NCBI RefSeq assembly: GCF_902833055.1 | Contig: NZ_CADFEJ010000006.1 | Coordinates: forward strand, 230,757-294,756 | DNA from: Burkholderia territorii | GTDB lineage: Bacteria; Pseudomonadota; Gammaproteobacteria; Burkholderiales; Burkholderiaceae | DNA length: 64,000 bases | Direction: 5' to 3' | Program-made: the position numbers and the translations under genes | Shown: positions 1-8,733 of the stretch, piece by piece | Layout of the letters: each line of letters begins with the position of its first letter | How positions within the stretch are numbered: position 1 is the first letter of the stretch | The notes under the pieces: generated by a model | The model's input: only the letters and a program-made list of their open reading frames with translations | What the model was told of the DNA's origin: nothing | Databases searched by the model: none

Positions 1-1632
1 ATCGAGAAGGACGCCGCGCTCGAGCGCCGCTTCCAGAAGGTGCTCGTCGACGAGCCGAGCGTCGAGGCGACGATCGCGATCCTGCGCGGGCTGCAGGAAA
101 AGTACGAACTGCACCACGGCGTCGACATCACCGACCCGGCGATCGTCGCCGCGGCCGAACTGTCGCACCGCTACATCACCGACCGTTTCCTGCCGGACAA
201 GGCGATCGACCTGATCGACGAGGCTGCGTCGAAGATCAAGATGGAGATCGATTCGAAGCCCGAAGAAATGGACAAGCTCGATCGCCGGCTGATCCAGCTG
301 AAGATCGAACGCGAGGCCGTGAAGAAGGAGCAGGACGAGGCGTCGCAAAAGCGCCTGCAGCTGATCGAGGAAGAGATCGAACGCCTCGGCCGCGAATATG
401 CGGACCTGGAAGAGATCTGGACCGCCGAGAAGGCAGCGGTGCAGGGCAGCGCGCAGTTGAAGGAAGAGATCGAGAAGGTGCGGGCCGACATCGCGCGCCT
501 GCAGCGTGAAGGCAAGCTCGAGAAGGTTGCCGAGCTGCAGTACGGCAAGCTGCCGCAACTCGAGTCGCAACTGAAGCAGGTCACGCAGGCCGAAGAGCAG
601 GAGCAGCACAACCCGACGCGTCCGCGTCTGCTGCGCACGCAGGTCGGTGCGGAAGAAATCGCGGAGGTCGTGTCGCGTGCAACCGGGATTCCGGTGTCGC
701 GGATGATGCAGGGCGAACGCGAGAAGCTGCTGCACATCGAGGAAAAGCTGCACGAGCGCGTGGTTGGCCAGGACGAGGCGATCAGCGCGGTGGCGGACGC
801 GATCCGTCGTTCGCGCGCCGGTCTCGCCGATCCGAACCGCCCGTACGGCTCGTTCCTGTTCCTCGGCCCGACTGGCGTCGGCAAGACCGAGCTGTGCAAG
901 GCGCTCGCATCGTTCCTGTTCGACTCGGAAGAGCACCTGATCCGCATCGACATGAGCGAGTTCATGGAGAAGCACAGCGTCGCGCGGCTGATCGGCGCGC
1001 CGCCGGGCTATGTCGGCTACGAGGAAGGCGGCTACCTGACGGAAGCCGTGCGCCGCAAGCCGTACAGCGTGATCCTGCTCGACGAGATCGAGAAGGCGCA
1101 TCCGGACGTGTTCAACGTGCTGCTGCAAGTGCTCGACGACGGCCGCATGACCGACGGGCAGGGCCGCACGGTCGACTTCAAGAACACGGTGATCGTGATG
1201 ACGTCGAACCTCGGCTCGCAGGTGATCCAGGCAATGACGGGTTCGCCGCAGGAAGAGATCAAGGACGCCGTGTGGCTCGAAGTGAAGCAGCACTTCCGCC
1301 CCGAGTTCCTGAACCGGATCGACGACGTCGTCGTGTTCCACGCGCTCGATCGCAGCAACATCGAATCGATCGCGAAGATCCAGCTCGCGCGCCTGCACGA
1401 CCGGCTCGCGAAGCTCGACATGGCGCTCGACGTGTCGCCGGCGGCGCTCGAGCAGATCGGGAAGGTCGGCTACGATCCGCTGTTCGGCGCGCGGCCGCTG
1501 AAGCGCGCGATCCAGCAGGAGATCGAGAACCCGGTCGCGAAGCTGATCCTCGCGGGCCGCTTCGGTCCGAAGGACGTGATCCCGGTCGACGTCAACGACG
1601 GCACGTTCGTGTTCGACCGCGTCGTTCACTGA
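1..1632 (+). CDS. clpB: ATP-dependent disaggregase ClpB, C-terminal part (partial at left edge)
   Basis: The frame is open from base 1, so the gene begins outside the window; 543 residues are present, about the last 60% of a typical 860-residue ClpB. The fragment starts near the end of the first AAA+ module. It continues through the charged coiled-coil middle domain (fragment residues about 70-190) that separates ClpB from ClpA/ClpX, then the second AAA+ module with Walker [10 protein letters not shown] near base 868 and Walker [10 protein letters not shown] near base 1069, and ends in the C-terminal D2 domain. ClpB hexamers work with DnaK to extract polypeptides from aggregates after heat stress in the cytosol. 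A hairpin follows the stop codon. Family assignment is secure; only the 5' end is missing. Confidence 0.97.
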   Translation: MEKDAALERRFQKVLVDEPSVEATIAILRGLQEKYELHHGVDITDPAIVAAAELSHRYITDRFLPDKAIDLIDEAASKIKMEIDSKPEEMDKLDRRLIQLKIEREAVKKEQDEASQKRLQLIEEEIERLGREYADLEEIWTAEKAAVQGSAQLKEEIEKVRADIARLQREGKLEKVAELQYGKLPQLESQLKQVTQAEEQEQHNPTRPRLLRTQVGAEEIAEVVSRATGIPVSRMMQGEREKLLHIEEKLHERVVGQDEAISAVADAIRRSRAGLADPNRPYGSFLFLGPTGVGKTELCKALASFLFDSEEHLIRIDMSEFMEKHSVARLIGAPPGYVGYEEGGYLTEAVRRKPYSVILLDEIEKAHPDVFNVLLQVLDDGRMTDGQGRTVDFKNTVIVMTSNLGSQVIQAMTGSPQEEIKDAVWLEVKQHFRPEFLNRIDDVVVFHALDRSNIESIAKIQLARLHDRLAKLDMALDVSPAALEQIGKVGYDPLFGARPLKRAIQQEIENPVAKLILAGRFGPKDVIPVDVNDGTFVFDRVVH

Positions 1633-1680
1633 TCGCCGGTGGCCGCCCGCGCGCCCGGTTCGCACCGGGCGCACAAAAAC

Positions 1681-1706
1681 AAACACCCCGCCCAGGCGGG
1701 GTGTTT
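1681..1706. terminator. Shared terminator hairpin between clpB and the DUF937 gene
   Basis: AAACACCCCGCC (1681-1692) pairs perfectly with GGCGGGGTGTTT (1695-1706) around a 2-nt loop. It lies between two converging genes. The minus-strand side runs into a T-rich stretch (complement of the A-rich 1676-1683), so it should end DUF937 transcripts well; the plus side has only TTTGC, so clpB termination is weaker. Confidence 0.75.
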
Positions 1707-1760
1707 GCATATGGGGCGGCCGAAACCGCCGTCGCGGCCGTCAGGCGGCGCGATGCGTGC

Positions 1761-2192
1761 TCAGGCCTGCTTGTTGCCGCCGAACATGCCGGCGAGCTGC
1801 GTGAGCGTGCCGAGCACGTTCGACGTATCGATCTGGCCGCCGGCCGGCACTTCGCCGTTCGGCGTCGCGCCGTTGACGACGTGCGGCAGCACCTGCGCGA
1901 GGATCGACGATGCCTGGGACGGGTCGATGCCGACCTTGCTTGCCAGCGAGCCGACGACCTCGGAACCGAGCACGTTCTGCAGCGTGTCCGGCGAGATCGG
2001 CTGGTTTTCGCCGTTGCCGACCCACGAGCCGATGATGTCGCCGGCGCCGCCGGCCTTGAACTTCTCGATCAGCCCGTTCAGGCCGCCCGGCTGGTTGTTG
2101 ATGAATTCGAGCGCGGTCGTGATGAGCGCGCTTTGCGAGTTGCCGCCGGACTGGCCGCCGATCAGACCGCCAACGATGTCGAGGAGACCCAT
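1761..2192 (-). CDS. DUF937 / YidB-like family protein
   Basis: A 143-residue protein starting MGLLDIVGGLIGG. The Gly/Asn/Gln-rich N-terminus, the LNGLIEKFKAGGAGD segment and the conserved QPISPDTLQNVLG block are typical of the DUF937 (YidB) family of small bacterial proteins. No signal peptide, membrane segment or catalytic motif is visible. The YidB family has no firmly assigned biochemical role that I know of. AAGGTGAAG lies just before the ATG as a ribosome site. The gene is monocistronic: a ComEA terminator lies directly upstream and a shared terminator downstream. Family call good, function unknown. Confidence 0.85.
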   Translation of the reverse strand: MGLLDIVGGLIGGQSGGNSQSALITTALEFINNQPGGLNGLIEKFKAGGAGDIIGSWVGNGENQPISPDTLQNVLGSEVVGSLASKVGIDPSQASSILAQVLPHVVNGATPNGEVPAGGQIDTSNVLGTLTQLAGMFGGNKQA

Positions 2193-2210
2193 GGTTCTTC
2201 ACCTTCACAG

Positions 2211-2236
2211 AAAAGGGCGCCGCAACGACGGCGCCC
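2211..2236 (-). terminator. Terminator of the ComEA-like gene
   Basis: GGGCGCCG (2215-2222) and CGGCGCCC (2229-2236) pair around CAACGA. On the minus strand the stem is followed by TTTT (2214-2211). It sits between the end of the ComEA-like gene and the start codon of the DUF937 gene and so separates the two units. Confidence 0.7.
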
Positions 2237-2281
2237 GTTGATCGAATGCCGCGCTCACGCGACGCGTGCGCGCGGCGTACA

Positions 2282-2884
2282 TCAGGCGCCCGACGCCGCA
2301 GCGGCGGAGGCGGCCTTGTCCTTCTTGCTCTTCTTCTTCGAACCCTTCGTCGCCTTCGTGGACGACGCTGCGGCCGGCGCGCTCGCGCCCGCATCGGCGG
2401 ATGCCGCTGCAGCCGCGGCCGCCTTTTCCTTCTTCGACGCGCGCTTGCTCTTGGCCGGCTTCGACGCCGCTTCCGGCGCGCTGGCGGCCGGGGCCGGCGT
2501 GGGCGCCGGCGTAGCGGCCGGCGACGTCGCAGCGGTGCCGGCCGACGTCGTGGCCGAGGTGGTCGCCGGCGTCGTCGCGGCCGGCTTCGACAGCTTCACG
2601 CCCTTCGGCGGCGCCGATGAGCCGCCGATCGTCAGGCCGTTTTCCTCGAGATGCCCGACCGACTTCGTGCCGAGACCCTTCACGCGGTTCGCGAGATCGT
2701 CCGCGTCCTTGAACGGGCCGTTCTTGGTGCGCTCGTCGATGATCGCCTTCGACTTCACGGGCCCGAGGCCCTTCACCGATTCGAGCGCGGCCTGGTCGGC
2801 CGTGTTGACTTCGACGGCCGCGGCAAGGCCGGCGGCGAGCGACAGCGACAGCGCGACGAACAGCATCAGCAGCTTTTTCAGCAT
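2282..2884 (-). CDS. ComEA-like helix-hairpin-helix DNA-binding protein, exported
   Basis: The 200-residue protein begins MLKKLLMLFVALSLSLAAG, a clear signal peptide. The ATG at 2884 is chosen over an earlier in-frame codon because GGGAG precedes it at proper spacing and the signal peptide starts there. Residues about 24-85 hold a duplicated helix-hairpin-helix (VNTADQAALESVKGLGPVKS), the ComEA fold that grips duplex DNA in the periplasm during natural transformation. The second half is a low-complexity Ala/Pro/Thr then Lys-rich tail, which may add non-specific DNA or cell-wall contact (inference). No other competence gene is adjacent, so a transformation role is not proven by context. Its own terminator follows. 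Confidence 0.85.
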   Translation of the reverse strand: MLKKLLMLFVALSLSLAAGLAAAVEVNTADQAALESVKGLGPVKSKAIIDERTKNGPFKDADDLANRVKGLGTKSVGHLEENGLTIGGSSAPPKGVKLSKPAATTPATTSATTSAGTAATSPAATPAPTPAPAASAPEAASKPAKSKRASKKEKAAAAAAASADAGASAPAAASSTKATKGSKKKSKKDKAASAAAASGA

Positions 2885-3128
2885 GGCAAGGGCTCCCTGG
2901 TTCTGACGGATGAATGGCTGTTGCAACGGACGGCGCGGCGAGACCTGGCCGGGCGTCGCCGTTAAGCATAGGACAAATGCGTGCCCTTTTTAAGACAGGC
3001 TGACTGAATCTTGCTGAAGGCTTGCGATGCTGTAAAGGCCGAAACCGGCGCCAGTCGCCGATTTTGACCATTGTTTACGGTGTTGAGGGGGCGAGCGGAT
3101 CGTCGTCGCGCTGGTCGTGCGATCACGC

Positions 3129-3159
3129 TTGACTTAGAGTGAACTCTAACTCCTAACCT
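3129..3159 (+). promoter_or_regulatory. MerR-type promoter with 19-bp spacer and operator
   Basis: TTGACT (3129-3134) and TAACCT (3154-3159) form -35/-10 boxes separated by 19 bp. The inverted repeat TTAGAGT-GA-ACTCTAA (3134-3149) lies within that spacer. This over-long spacer with a central palindrome is the hallmark of promoters untwisted by MerR-family regulators. The downstream gene is a MerR regulator, so autoregulation is very likely. Confidence 0.85.
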
Positions 3160-3169
3160 TGTTCCTGCC

Positions 3170-3631
3170 ATGTCGAAAACCGTATCCCAACCTTCCGCCG
3201 CAGGCCCGCTGACGATCGGGCAAGTCGCCGAACTGACGGGCGTGTCGACGCACACGCTGCGGTACTACGAGCAGGCCGGCCTGCTGCGCGCGATTTCGCG
3301 CACGGCGGCCGGGCACCGGCTCTATGCGCCGGCCGACCTTGCCGGGCTGGCCTTCGTGATGCGCCTGAAGGCGACCGGCATGCCGATCGCGCAGATCCAG
3401 GCGTTCGCGGTGCTGCGCGAGCAGGGCGAGTCGACGTTCGGCGCGCGGCGCGACTTGCTGGTCGCGCATCGCGACGCGGTGCGTGCGCATATCGCGGAGC
3501 TGCAGGCGAACCTCGATGCGATCGGCGACAAGATCGCGTACTACGAGGCGCAGGGACGGGAAACGGCACGACGGGCGAAACCTTCTCTCTCATTATCGGA
3601 ACAGGACGGACACGATGGAACGACTCGTTGA
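3170..3631 (+). CDS. MerR family transcriptional regulator
   Basis: A 153-residue protein with the MerR winged helix at residues about 15-83 (LTIGQVAELTGVSTHTLRYYEQAGLL), followed by the long dimerisation helix (about 85-130). No cysteine is visible, so it is unlikely to sense metals or oxidants through thiols; the short C-terminal part resembles MerR members of unknown small-molecule specificity. It starts 11 bp after a textbook 19-bp-spacer promoter and overlaps by 17 bp a carboxymuconolactone-decarboxylase family gene, which is probably its regulated partner. The inducer cannot be read from the sequence. Confidence 0.92.
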   Translation: MSKTVSQPSAAGPLTIGQVAELTGVSTHTLRYYEQAGLLRAISRTAAGHRLYAPADLAGLAFVMRLKATGMPIAQIQAFAVLREQGESTFGARRDLLVAHRDAVRAHIAELQANLDAIGDKIAYYEAQGRETARRAKPSLSLSEQDGHDGTTR

Positions 3632-4049
3632 GGATCGCTACACGCGCGGCTGGAACAAACTGAAGGAAATCGACGGCGAAGTGGGCGAACGCGTGATCGC
3701 GGCGCTTGCGCCGATCGCACCGGACTTCGCGCGGCTCCTGGTCGAATTCAGTTTCGGCGACATCTACAGCCGGCCGCAGCTCGACCTGAAAGCGCGCGAA
3801 ATTGCGACGATCGCCGCGCTGGCCGCGCTCGGCAACGCGCAGCCGCAATTGAAGGTGCATATCGAGGCCGCGCTGAACGTCGGTTGCACGCGCAACGAGA
3901 TCGTCGAGGTGTTCATGCAGATGGCCGTGTATGCGGGGATGCCGGCCGCGCTGAACGCATTGTTTGCCGCGCACGAGGTATTCAAGCGGCGCGACGAGGC
4001 GGCCGGCGTGACGGACGCCGCGAACGAAGCGGCCGGGCAGCCCGCATGA
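3615..4049 (+). CDS. Carboxymuconolactone decarboxylase family protein
   Basis: A 144-residue protein starting MERLVEDRYTRGWNKLKEID. The ATG at 3615 follows AGGA at good spacing and lies inside the end of the merR gene, so the two are translationally coupled. The body (residues about 20-120, with LKAREIATIAALAALG and the HIEAALNVGCTRNEIVEV segment) is the all-helical CMD/AhpD fold. The AhpD CxxC thiol pair is absent: only one cysteine sits at that position, so peroxidase activity is unlikely. It more resembles the gamma-carboxymuconolactone-decarboxylase branch, but no protocatechuate genes are nearby and its substrate is unknown. Probably induced together with its MerR partner. Confidence 0.88.
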   Translation: MERLVEDRYTRGWNKLKEIDGEVGERVIAALAPIAPDFARLLVEFSFGDIYSRPQLDLKAREIATIAALAALGNAQPQLKVHIEAALNVGCTRNEIVEVFMQMAVYAGMPAALNALFAAHEVFKRRDEAAGVTDAANEAAGQPA

Positions 4050-4068
4050 CGAAGCGTGCGCTTACGCG

Positions 4069-6000
4069 TCACGCGCGGTGCGGCGCGACGATCCGGTGCT
4101 TCGCGATGCGCCGGTACAGCGTCGCGCGCGACATGCCGAGCGCGTGCGCGGCCGCGTCGGGCCGCCAGCGGTGCGCGGTGAGTGCCGCGACGATGCGGCC
4201 GCGTTCGTCGTCGGGCAGCGCGCCGGCCGGACCGGCACCGAGCCGCGCGACGAGATCGGCCGGCAGGTCGCGCAGCGTCACGCGCGCGGTATCGCACACC
4301 GCGCACGCGTAGCGCAACACGTTGCGCAGTTGGCGCACGTTGCCGGGCCACGCGTACGCGGCGAGTTGTTCGGCGAGCGCCGGGTCGAGCGTGAGCACGT
4401 GGCCCGTCGCCTGCGCTTCCTCGGCGAATACCGCGGCGATCACGTCGCGCACGTCCGCGCGCTCGCGCAGCGGCGGCAGTTCGAACGTCGCGCCGCTCAG
4501 CCGGTAATACAGATCCTCGCGGAACGTGCCGTCGGCCACCATCGCGGCGAGATCGCGGTGCGTCGCGCAGATCACGTCGAGATCGACGCGCACGGGCGTA
4601 TCGCTGCCGAGCGGCACGACTTCGCCGTCGGCGAGCACGCGCAGCAGGCGCGTCTGGAGCGCGAGCGGCATGTCGCCGATTTCGTCCAGAAACAGCGTGC
4701 CGCCGTCGGCGAGCGCGATCTTGCCGCGTGCGCCGTGCTTGCGTGCGCCGGTGAACGCGCCGGCCGCGTAGCCGAACAGCTCGCTTTCGATCAGCGCCTC
4801 GGGCAGCGCGCCGCAGTTGACCGCGACGAACGGCCGTGCGCGCCGTGCACCGGCATCGTGGATCGCGCGGGCGAATACTTCCTTACCGGCGCCGGTTTCA
4901 CCCAGCACCAGAATCGGCAGCCGCTTGCTCGCGACCCGCAACGCAAGTTCGGCCTGTTGAGCGACGCGCGTGTCGCTGCTGTGCAGGAACGGTGTCAGCG
5001 CGCCGACGTGGCGCTGCGCGGCGCCGGGGCGGCGCGATGCCGGGGCGGCCCGTGCCGTGCCGGTTTCGCGGCCGGTGCGCCGTAGCGGCGCGCGCAGCCG
5101 CGCATAGAGCGGAGCGCCGGTCGCGCGCAGCCGCAGCGCGATGATCGTATCGAGCCGCGCGGCATCGCGCAGCGGCATTTCGGTCGCATCGAAGATCTCG
5201 TCGATATGGCGCGGTTCGCGCAGCGCGGGCAGCGCGTCGCGTGCCGGCCGGTTCGACGCGACGATGTTGCCGCATTCGTCGAACGCGATCAGCCATTCGG
5301 GCTGCGCCTCGACGTAATGACGATTCGGATGCCCAAACAATATCCAGTGCTGTGCGGTGCTGTGCACGAAGTAGCCGTCCTCGATCAGCGCCGCGCTTTG
5401 CCGAACGAGCTGGTACACGAGACGCTGGCTGTCGCGGCCGTCCGGCGACTGGACGGCCGACGCGTCGAGCACGCCGATCAGTTCGCCGCCGGGCGCGAAG
5501 ATCGGGGCCGCACTGCAGGTGAGCGTGGTGAACGCGGCGCGGAAGTGGTCGGTCTTGTGCACGGTGATCGGTGCGAGATCGGTCAGCACGCTCGCGACCC
5601 CGCAGGTGCCTTCCTCGCTTTCCGACCAGCACGATCCGATGTGCAGCCCCGCATGACGGAAGTCGTGGCGACGTTCGCGATCGATCCGGTAGTCGATCGT
5701 CACGCCGTGCGCGTCGGTCAGCATCACGCAGTAATCGGCGACGCGAATCATGTCGTGCAGGCGCGTCAGGCACTGGCCCGATGCGCGCAGGAACGCTTCC
5801 TCCTTGTCGCGCACCTCGCGCAGCTCGGCCGCGGTCAGCACGCGCGGGCCGATCGACGACGCGGGGTCGAGCGCGTAGCGCTCGAGCGAGCGCTGCCACG
5901 ACGACACCAGGCGCGCGGAATCGGCCGGCGCGGGCAGGCGCCCGGCGAGCGCGCCGAGCACACGGTCGGCGTGCTGGGCCTGGGGGACGGCATAGGGCAT
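4069..6000 (-). CDS. acoR: Sigma-54-dependent activator of acetoin catabolism, AcoR
   Basis: A 643-residue enhancer-binding protein. The ATG at 6000 is preceded by GGAG; an upstream in-frame start would place coding over the likely promoter. Order: N-terminal GAF-like sensor region (about 40-250), linker, AAA+ sigma-54 interaction domain with Walker A GETGAGKE (about residue 364), the GAFTGA loop (about 412) and Walker [12 protein letters not shown], and a Fis-type helix-turn-helix at the C-terminus. AcoR proteins activate the acetoin dehydrogenase operon when acetoin is present. It is transcribed divergently from acoX-acoA-acoB-acoC, with a consensus sigma-54 promoter and inverted repeats between, fitting that role closely. 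Confidence 0.93.
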   Translation of the reverse strand: MPYAVPQAQHADRVLGALAGRLPAPADSARLVSSWQRSLERYALDPASSIGPRVLTAAELREVRDKEEAFLRASGQCLTRLHDMIRVADYCVMLTDAHGVTIDYRIDRERRHDFRHAGLHIGSCWSESEEGTCGVASVLTDLAPITVHKTDHFRAAFTTLTCSAAPIFAPGGELIGVLDASAVQSPDGRDSQRLVYQLVRQSAALIEDGYFVHSTAQHWILFGHPNRHYVEAQPEWLIAFDECGNIVASNRPARDALPALREPRHIDEIFDATEMPLRDAARLDTIIALRLRATGAPLYARLRAPLRRTGRETGTARAAPASRRPGAAQRHVGALTPFLHSSDTRVAQQAELALRVASKRLPILVLGETGAGKEVFARAIHDAGARRARPFVAVNCGALPEALIESELFGYAAGAFTGARKHGARGKIALADGGTLFLDEIGDMPLALQTRLLRVLADGEVVPLGSDTPVRVDLDVICATHRDLAAMVADGTFREDLYYRLSGATFELPPLRERADVRDVIAAVFAEEAQATGHVLTLDPALAEQLAAYAWPGNVRQLRNVLRYACAVCDTARVTLRDLPADLVARLGAGPAGALPDDERGRIVAALTAHRWRPDAAAHALGMSRATLYRRIAKHRIVAPHRA

Positions 6001-6038
6001 GGTCGGCTCCGGTTCCGTACGGCGGGGAATTCGATGTT

Positions 6039-6047
6039 CTTGTAGCA
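6039..6047 (-). promoter_or_regulatory. Likely extended -10 element of acoR
   Basis: On the minus strand the sequence reads TGCTACAAG, an extended -10 (TGn plus TACAAG), about 40 bp upstream of the acoR ATG. I see no convincing -35 box. This is a candidate only. Confidence 0.4.
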
Positions 6048-6092
6048 CATCCGCCTGCGCCGATCACATTGCATCGCAGCACGCGCGCGACG

Positions 6093-6142
6093 TGAGACGT
6101 TCGTCTCAGCGGCATCTCAGCCGCTCTCGCGACGCTGAGACG
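6093..6142. promoter_or_regulatory. Putative AcoR upstream activating sites
   Basis: Four copies of a TGAGA(CG) half-site occur in 50 bp: TGAGACG (6093-6099) facing CGTCTCA (6102-6108) across TT, then TCTCAGC (6115-6121) facing GCTGAGACG (6134-6142) across 12 bp. A fifth, TGAGACG, is at 6274-6280. They sit about 110-300 bp upstream of the -24 box, a normal distance for enhancer sites of sigma-54 activators. Binding by AcoR is inferred from position and symmetry. Confidence 0.65.
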
Positions 6143-6387
6143 CACGGGCATGCCACGCGTGCGGGCGACCAACCTCACGGCGTTGCGCGCCGCGCCGCGA
6201 TGCGCGCGGCTTGCCGGCGCGACGCGCATCCGGGCGAAGGTGCCGAAACCGGCGCGCCGGGAGATCGACGGCGTGAGACGCGCGGACGATTTCGCGGGCG
6301 TCGGGCGATCGCGGCAGCAGGCTGGCGATGGGCGGCACCGCCGCCGCGCCAGTCTGCAAGCGGGTTTCGCGGTCGTTGCACGCGCGG

Positions 6388-6403
6388 TGGCACGCCGCTT
6401 GCA
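6388..6403 (+). promoter_or_regulatory. Sigma-54 (-24/-12) promoter of the aco operon
   Basis: TGGCACGCCGCTTGCA matches the RpoN consensus TGGCACG-N4-TTGCA/T at every fixed position, with correct GG to GC spacing. Transcription should start near 6413, giving a leader of about 110 nt before the acoX GTG. Confidence 0.92.
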
Positions 6404-6521
6404 GATGTCACGGCAAGCCCGGCGCGGTTGCGTCGGCGACGACGGTCCGCTGCCCTCGACGACGGCGGACGACACATGCAGGGCCGGCGCGAGCGCCGGT
6501 CCACTGGATGGAGACAAACCC

Positions 6522-7580
6522 GTGACGACGCCCGTGACCGTCGGCGTGATCGCGAACCCCGCATCGGGGCGCGACATCCGCCGCCTGACGACGCATGCAT
6601 CCGTGTTCCCGACGGCGGAGAAAGCCAACATGGTCGTGCGCCTGCTTGCCGGCCTCGGCGCGATGGGCGTCGAGCGCGTGCTGACCTTGCGCGACAAGAC
6701 GGGCATCTCGACGCTGCTGATGCGTGCGCTCGATACGCATCGCGCGGTCGCGCCGCACGAGCGCTGGCCCGCCGTCGAATTCGTCGACCTGCCGATCTCC
6801 GATTCCGTCGCCGACACGCACGCGGGCGCCGCCTACATGCGCCGGATGGAAGTCGCGCTGATCGTCGTGCTCGGCGGCGACGGCACCCATCGCGCGGTCG
6901 CCGCGCATTGCGGCGCGACGCCGCTCGTCGCGCTGTCCACCGGCACCAACAACGCGTTTCCCGAGTATCGCGAGGCGACCGTCGCGGGCGTCGCGGCAGG
7001 GCTCGCCGCGACCGGCGTCGTGCCGGCCGAGGTCGCGTTCGCGCGCAACAAGCGGCTCGTCGTGCGCTGCACGGCAGGCGCGAGCGCGGGGCGTGAGGAG
7101 ATCGCGCTCGTCGACGTGTGCGCGGCCCGCCAGCGCTTCATCGGTGCGCGCGCGATCTCGGGGCCCGACGACATCGACTCGCTCTATCTGACTTTCGCGG
7201 AGCCGGACGGCATCGGCCTGTCCGCGCTCGGCGGCGCGTGGGCGCCGCTCGAGCGCAGCGCGCCGCACGGGCTCGCGATGCGTTTCGCCGCCGACGGCAA
7301 GCACGCCGGCACGCCGCTCGTCGCGCCGATCGCCCCCGGGCGCGTCGATCGTGTCGTGATGCGCAGCTGCGAGCGGCTCGAACCGGGCGCGTGGCAGACG
7401 ATCCCGTTCGAGCACGGCACGCTCGCGTTCGATGGCGAGCGCGAGATCGAGGTCACGCGCGGCGACCGCTACGAGATCGCGCTCGACTGGCGCGGGCCGC
7501 TGACCGTCGATGTCGGCCGCACGCTGCGTTACGCGTCGTCGCGGCAGTTGTTGCGCGATGCCGGCGGGTGGCGCGGCTGA
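6522..7580 (+). CDS. acoX: AcoX, acetoin catabolism protein (NAD kinase-like fold)
   Basis: A 352-residue protein starting at GTG (VTTPVTVGVIANPASG). This start is chosen because GGAG lies 8 nt upstream; the open frame further left runs across the sigma-54 promoter. It is the first gene of the acetoin operon and matches AcoX of Cupriavidus-type aco clusters. The N-terminal GVIANPASGRDIRR and the VLGGDGTHR motif (about residues 115-123) are the nucleotide-phosphate-binding signatures of the NAD kinase / diacylglycerol kinase superfamily. The biochemical role of AcoX is not established to my knowledge; a kinase-like activity is inference. Confidence 0.9.
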   Translation: MTTPVTVGVIANPASGRDIRRLTTHASVFPTAEKANMVVRLLAGLGAMGVERVLTLRDKTGISTLLMRALDTHRAVAPHERWPAVEFVDLPISDSVADTHAGAAYMRRMEVALIVVLGGDGTHRAVAAHCGATPLVALSTGTNNAFPEYREATVAGVAAGLAATGVVPAEVAFARNKRLVVRCTAGASAGREEIALVDVCAARQRFIGARAISGPDDIDSLYLTFAEPDGIGLSALGGAWAPLERSAPHGLAMRFAADGKHAGTPLVAPIAPGRVDRVVMRSCERLEPGAWQTIPFEHGTLAFDGEREIEVTRGDRYEIALDWRGPLTVDVGRTLRYASSRQLLRDAGGWRG

Positions 7581-7681
7581 CCACGGCTTCACGTTTCACC
7601 GGCGGCCGCGGCCGCCGTGCAATCCGTCGCCGGGGCGTTGCCGCGGCGGCATTCGCAGTCAGACCTACTCAGGAGACACAC

Positions 7682-8665
7682 ATGACCGTTTCGACACATC
7701 TCGGCCGGGACACGCTGCTGGAAGCCTACCGGCTGATGCGCACGATCCGCGAATTCGAGGAGCGCCTGCACGTCGAGTTCGCGACCGGCGAAATCCCCGG
7801 CTTCGTTCATTTGTACGCCGGCGAGGAGGCCTCCGCCGTCGGCACGATGCTGCACCTCGGCCTTGAAGACTATGTCGCCACCACGCATCGCGGACACGGC
7901 CACTGCATCGCGAAAGGCGTGGACGTGCACGGGATGATGGCCGAGATCTACGGCAAGAAGACGGGCGTCTGCCACGGCAAGGGCGGCTCGATGCACATCG
8001 CCGACCTGTCGATGGGCATGCTCGGCGCGAACGGGATCGTCGGCGCGGGCGGCCCGCTCGTGTGCGGCGCGGCGCTCGCGGCCAAGCACAAGAAGACGGG
8101 CGGCGTCGGCGTGTGCTTCTTTGGCGACGGCGCGTCGAACCAGGGCGTGATCTTCGAATCGATGAACCTCGCGTCGGTGTGGCGGCTGCCGGCGATCTTC
8201 GTGGCCGAAAACAACGGTTATGCGGAAGCGACGTCGTCGAGCTGGTCGGTCGCGACCGACAACATCGCCGACCGCGCGAACGGCTTCGGGATGCCGGGCG
8301 TGATCGTCGACGGCTTCGACTTCTTCGCGGTGCACGAGGCGCTCGGCGAAGCGGTCGCACGCGCGCGCAACGGTGGCGGCCCGACGCTCGTCGAGGTGAA
8401 GTTCACCCGCTATTTCGGTCACTTCGAAGGCGACGCGCAGACCTATCGCGCGCCGGGCGAAGTGCAGAAGCTGCGCGACGAGAAGGACTGCCTGAAGCAT
8501 TTCGAAGCGCGCGTGGTACGTGCCGAAGTGCTGACGACCGACGAGCTGCGCGCGGTCGATGCGCAGGTGAAGTCGTTGATCGACGACGCGGTCGCGCAGG
8601 CGAAGGCCGCGCCGCTGCCCGACGCGGCCGACCTGCTGACCGACGTGTACGTGTCGTACCCGTGA
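7682..8665 (+). CDS. acoA: Acetoin dehydrogenase E1 component, alpha subunit
   Basis: A 327-residue thiamine-diphosphate enzyme subunit. GHGHCIAKG and the TPP-binding motif GDGASNQG ending in ENN about 28 residues later (about residues 147-178) are diagnostic for E1-alpha chains. With AcoB it forms the heterotetrameric E1 that cleaves acetoin to acetaldehyde and a hydroxyethyl-TPP intermediate, passed to the lipoyl arm of AcoC to give acetyl-CoA. AGGAGAC precedes the ATG. It lies 100 bp after acoX and 68 bp before acoB, so the operon arrangement is intact. Confidence 0.95.
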   Translation: MTVSTHLGRDTLLEAYRLMRTIREFEERLHVEFATGEIPGFVHLYAGEEASAVGTMLHLGLEDYVATTHRGHGHCIAKGVDVHGMMAEIYGKKTGVCHGKGGSMHIADLSMGMLGANGIVGAGGPLVCGAALAAKHKKTGGVGVCFFGDGASNQGVIFESMNLASVWRLPAIFVAENNGYAEATSSSWSVATDNIADRANGFGMPGVIVDGFDFFAVHEALGEAVARARNGGGPTLVEVKFTRYFGHFEGDAQTYRAPGEVQKLRDEKDCLKHFEARVVRAEVLTTDELRAVDAQVKSLIDDAVAQAKAAPLPDAADLLTDVYVSYP

Positions 8666-8733
8666 GCGCGATGTGACATGGCGGCCACCGGCCCGCGGCC
8701 GGCATGGCGAAACCAATATTCCAGGAGACGGAC

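Larger units (their letters stand above)
6001..6521. other. Divergent acoR-acoX intergenic regulatory region
   Basis: About 520 bp without a gene. It holds, left to right, the acoR ribosome site, a likely acoR -10, a cluster of TGAGA(CG) half-sites, a further half-site at 6274-6280, a perfect sigma-54 promoter, a GC hairpin (CCGGCGC-GA-GCGCCGG, 6484-6499) and the acoX ribosome site GGAG (6510-6513). Frames reading through it show no plausible protein. Confidence 0.8.

Noticed and set aside
4898..6817. 639-codon minus-strand frame across acoR and the acoR-acoX gap
   Set aside because: It covers the sigma-54 promoter and acoR in a different frame, with no recognisable family.
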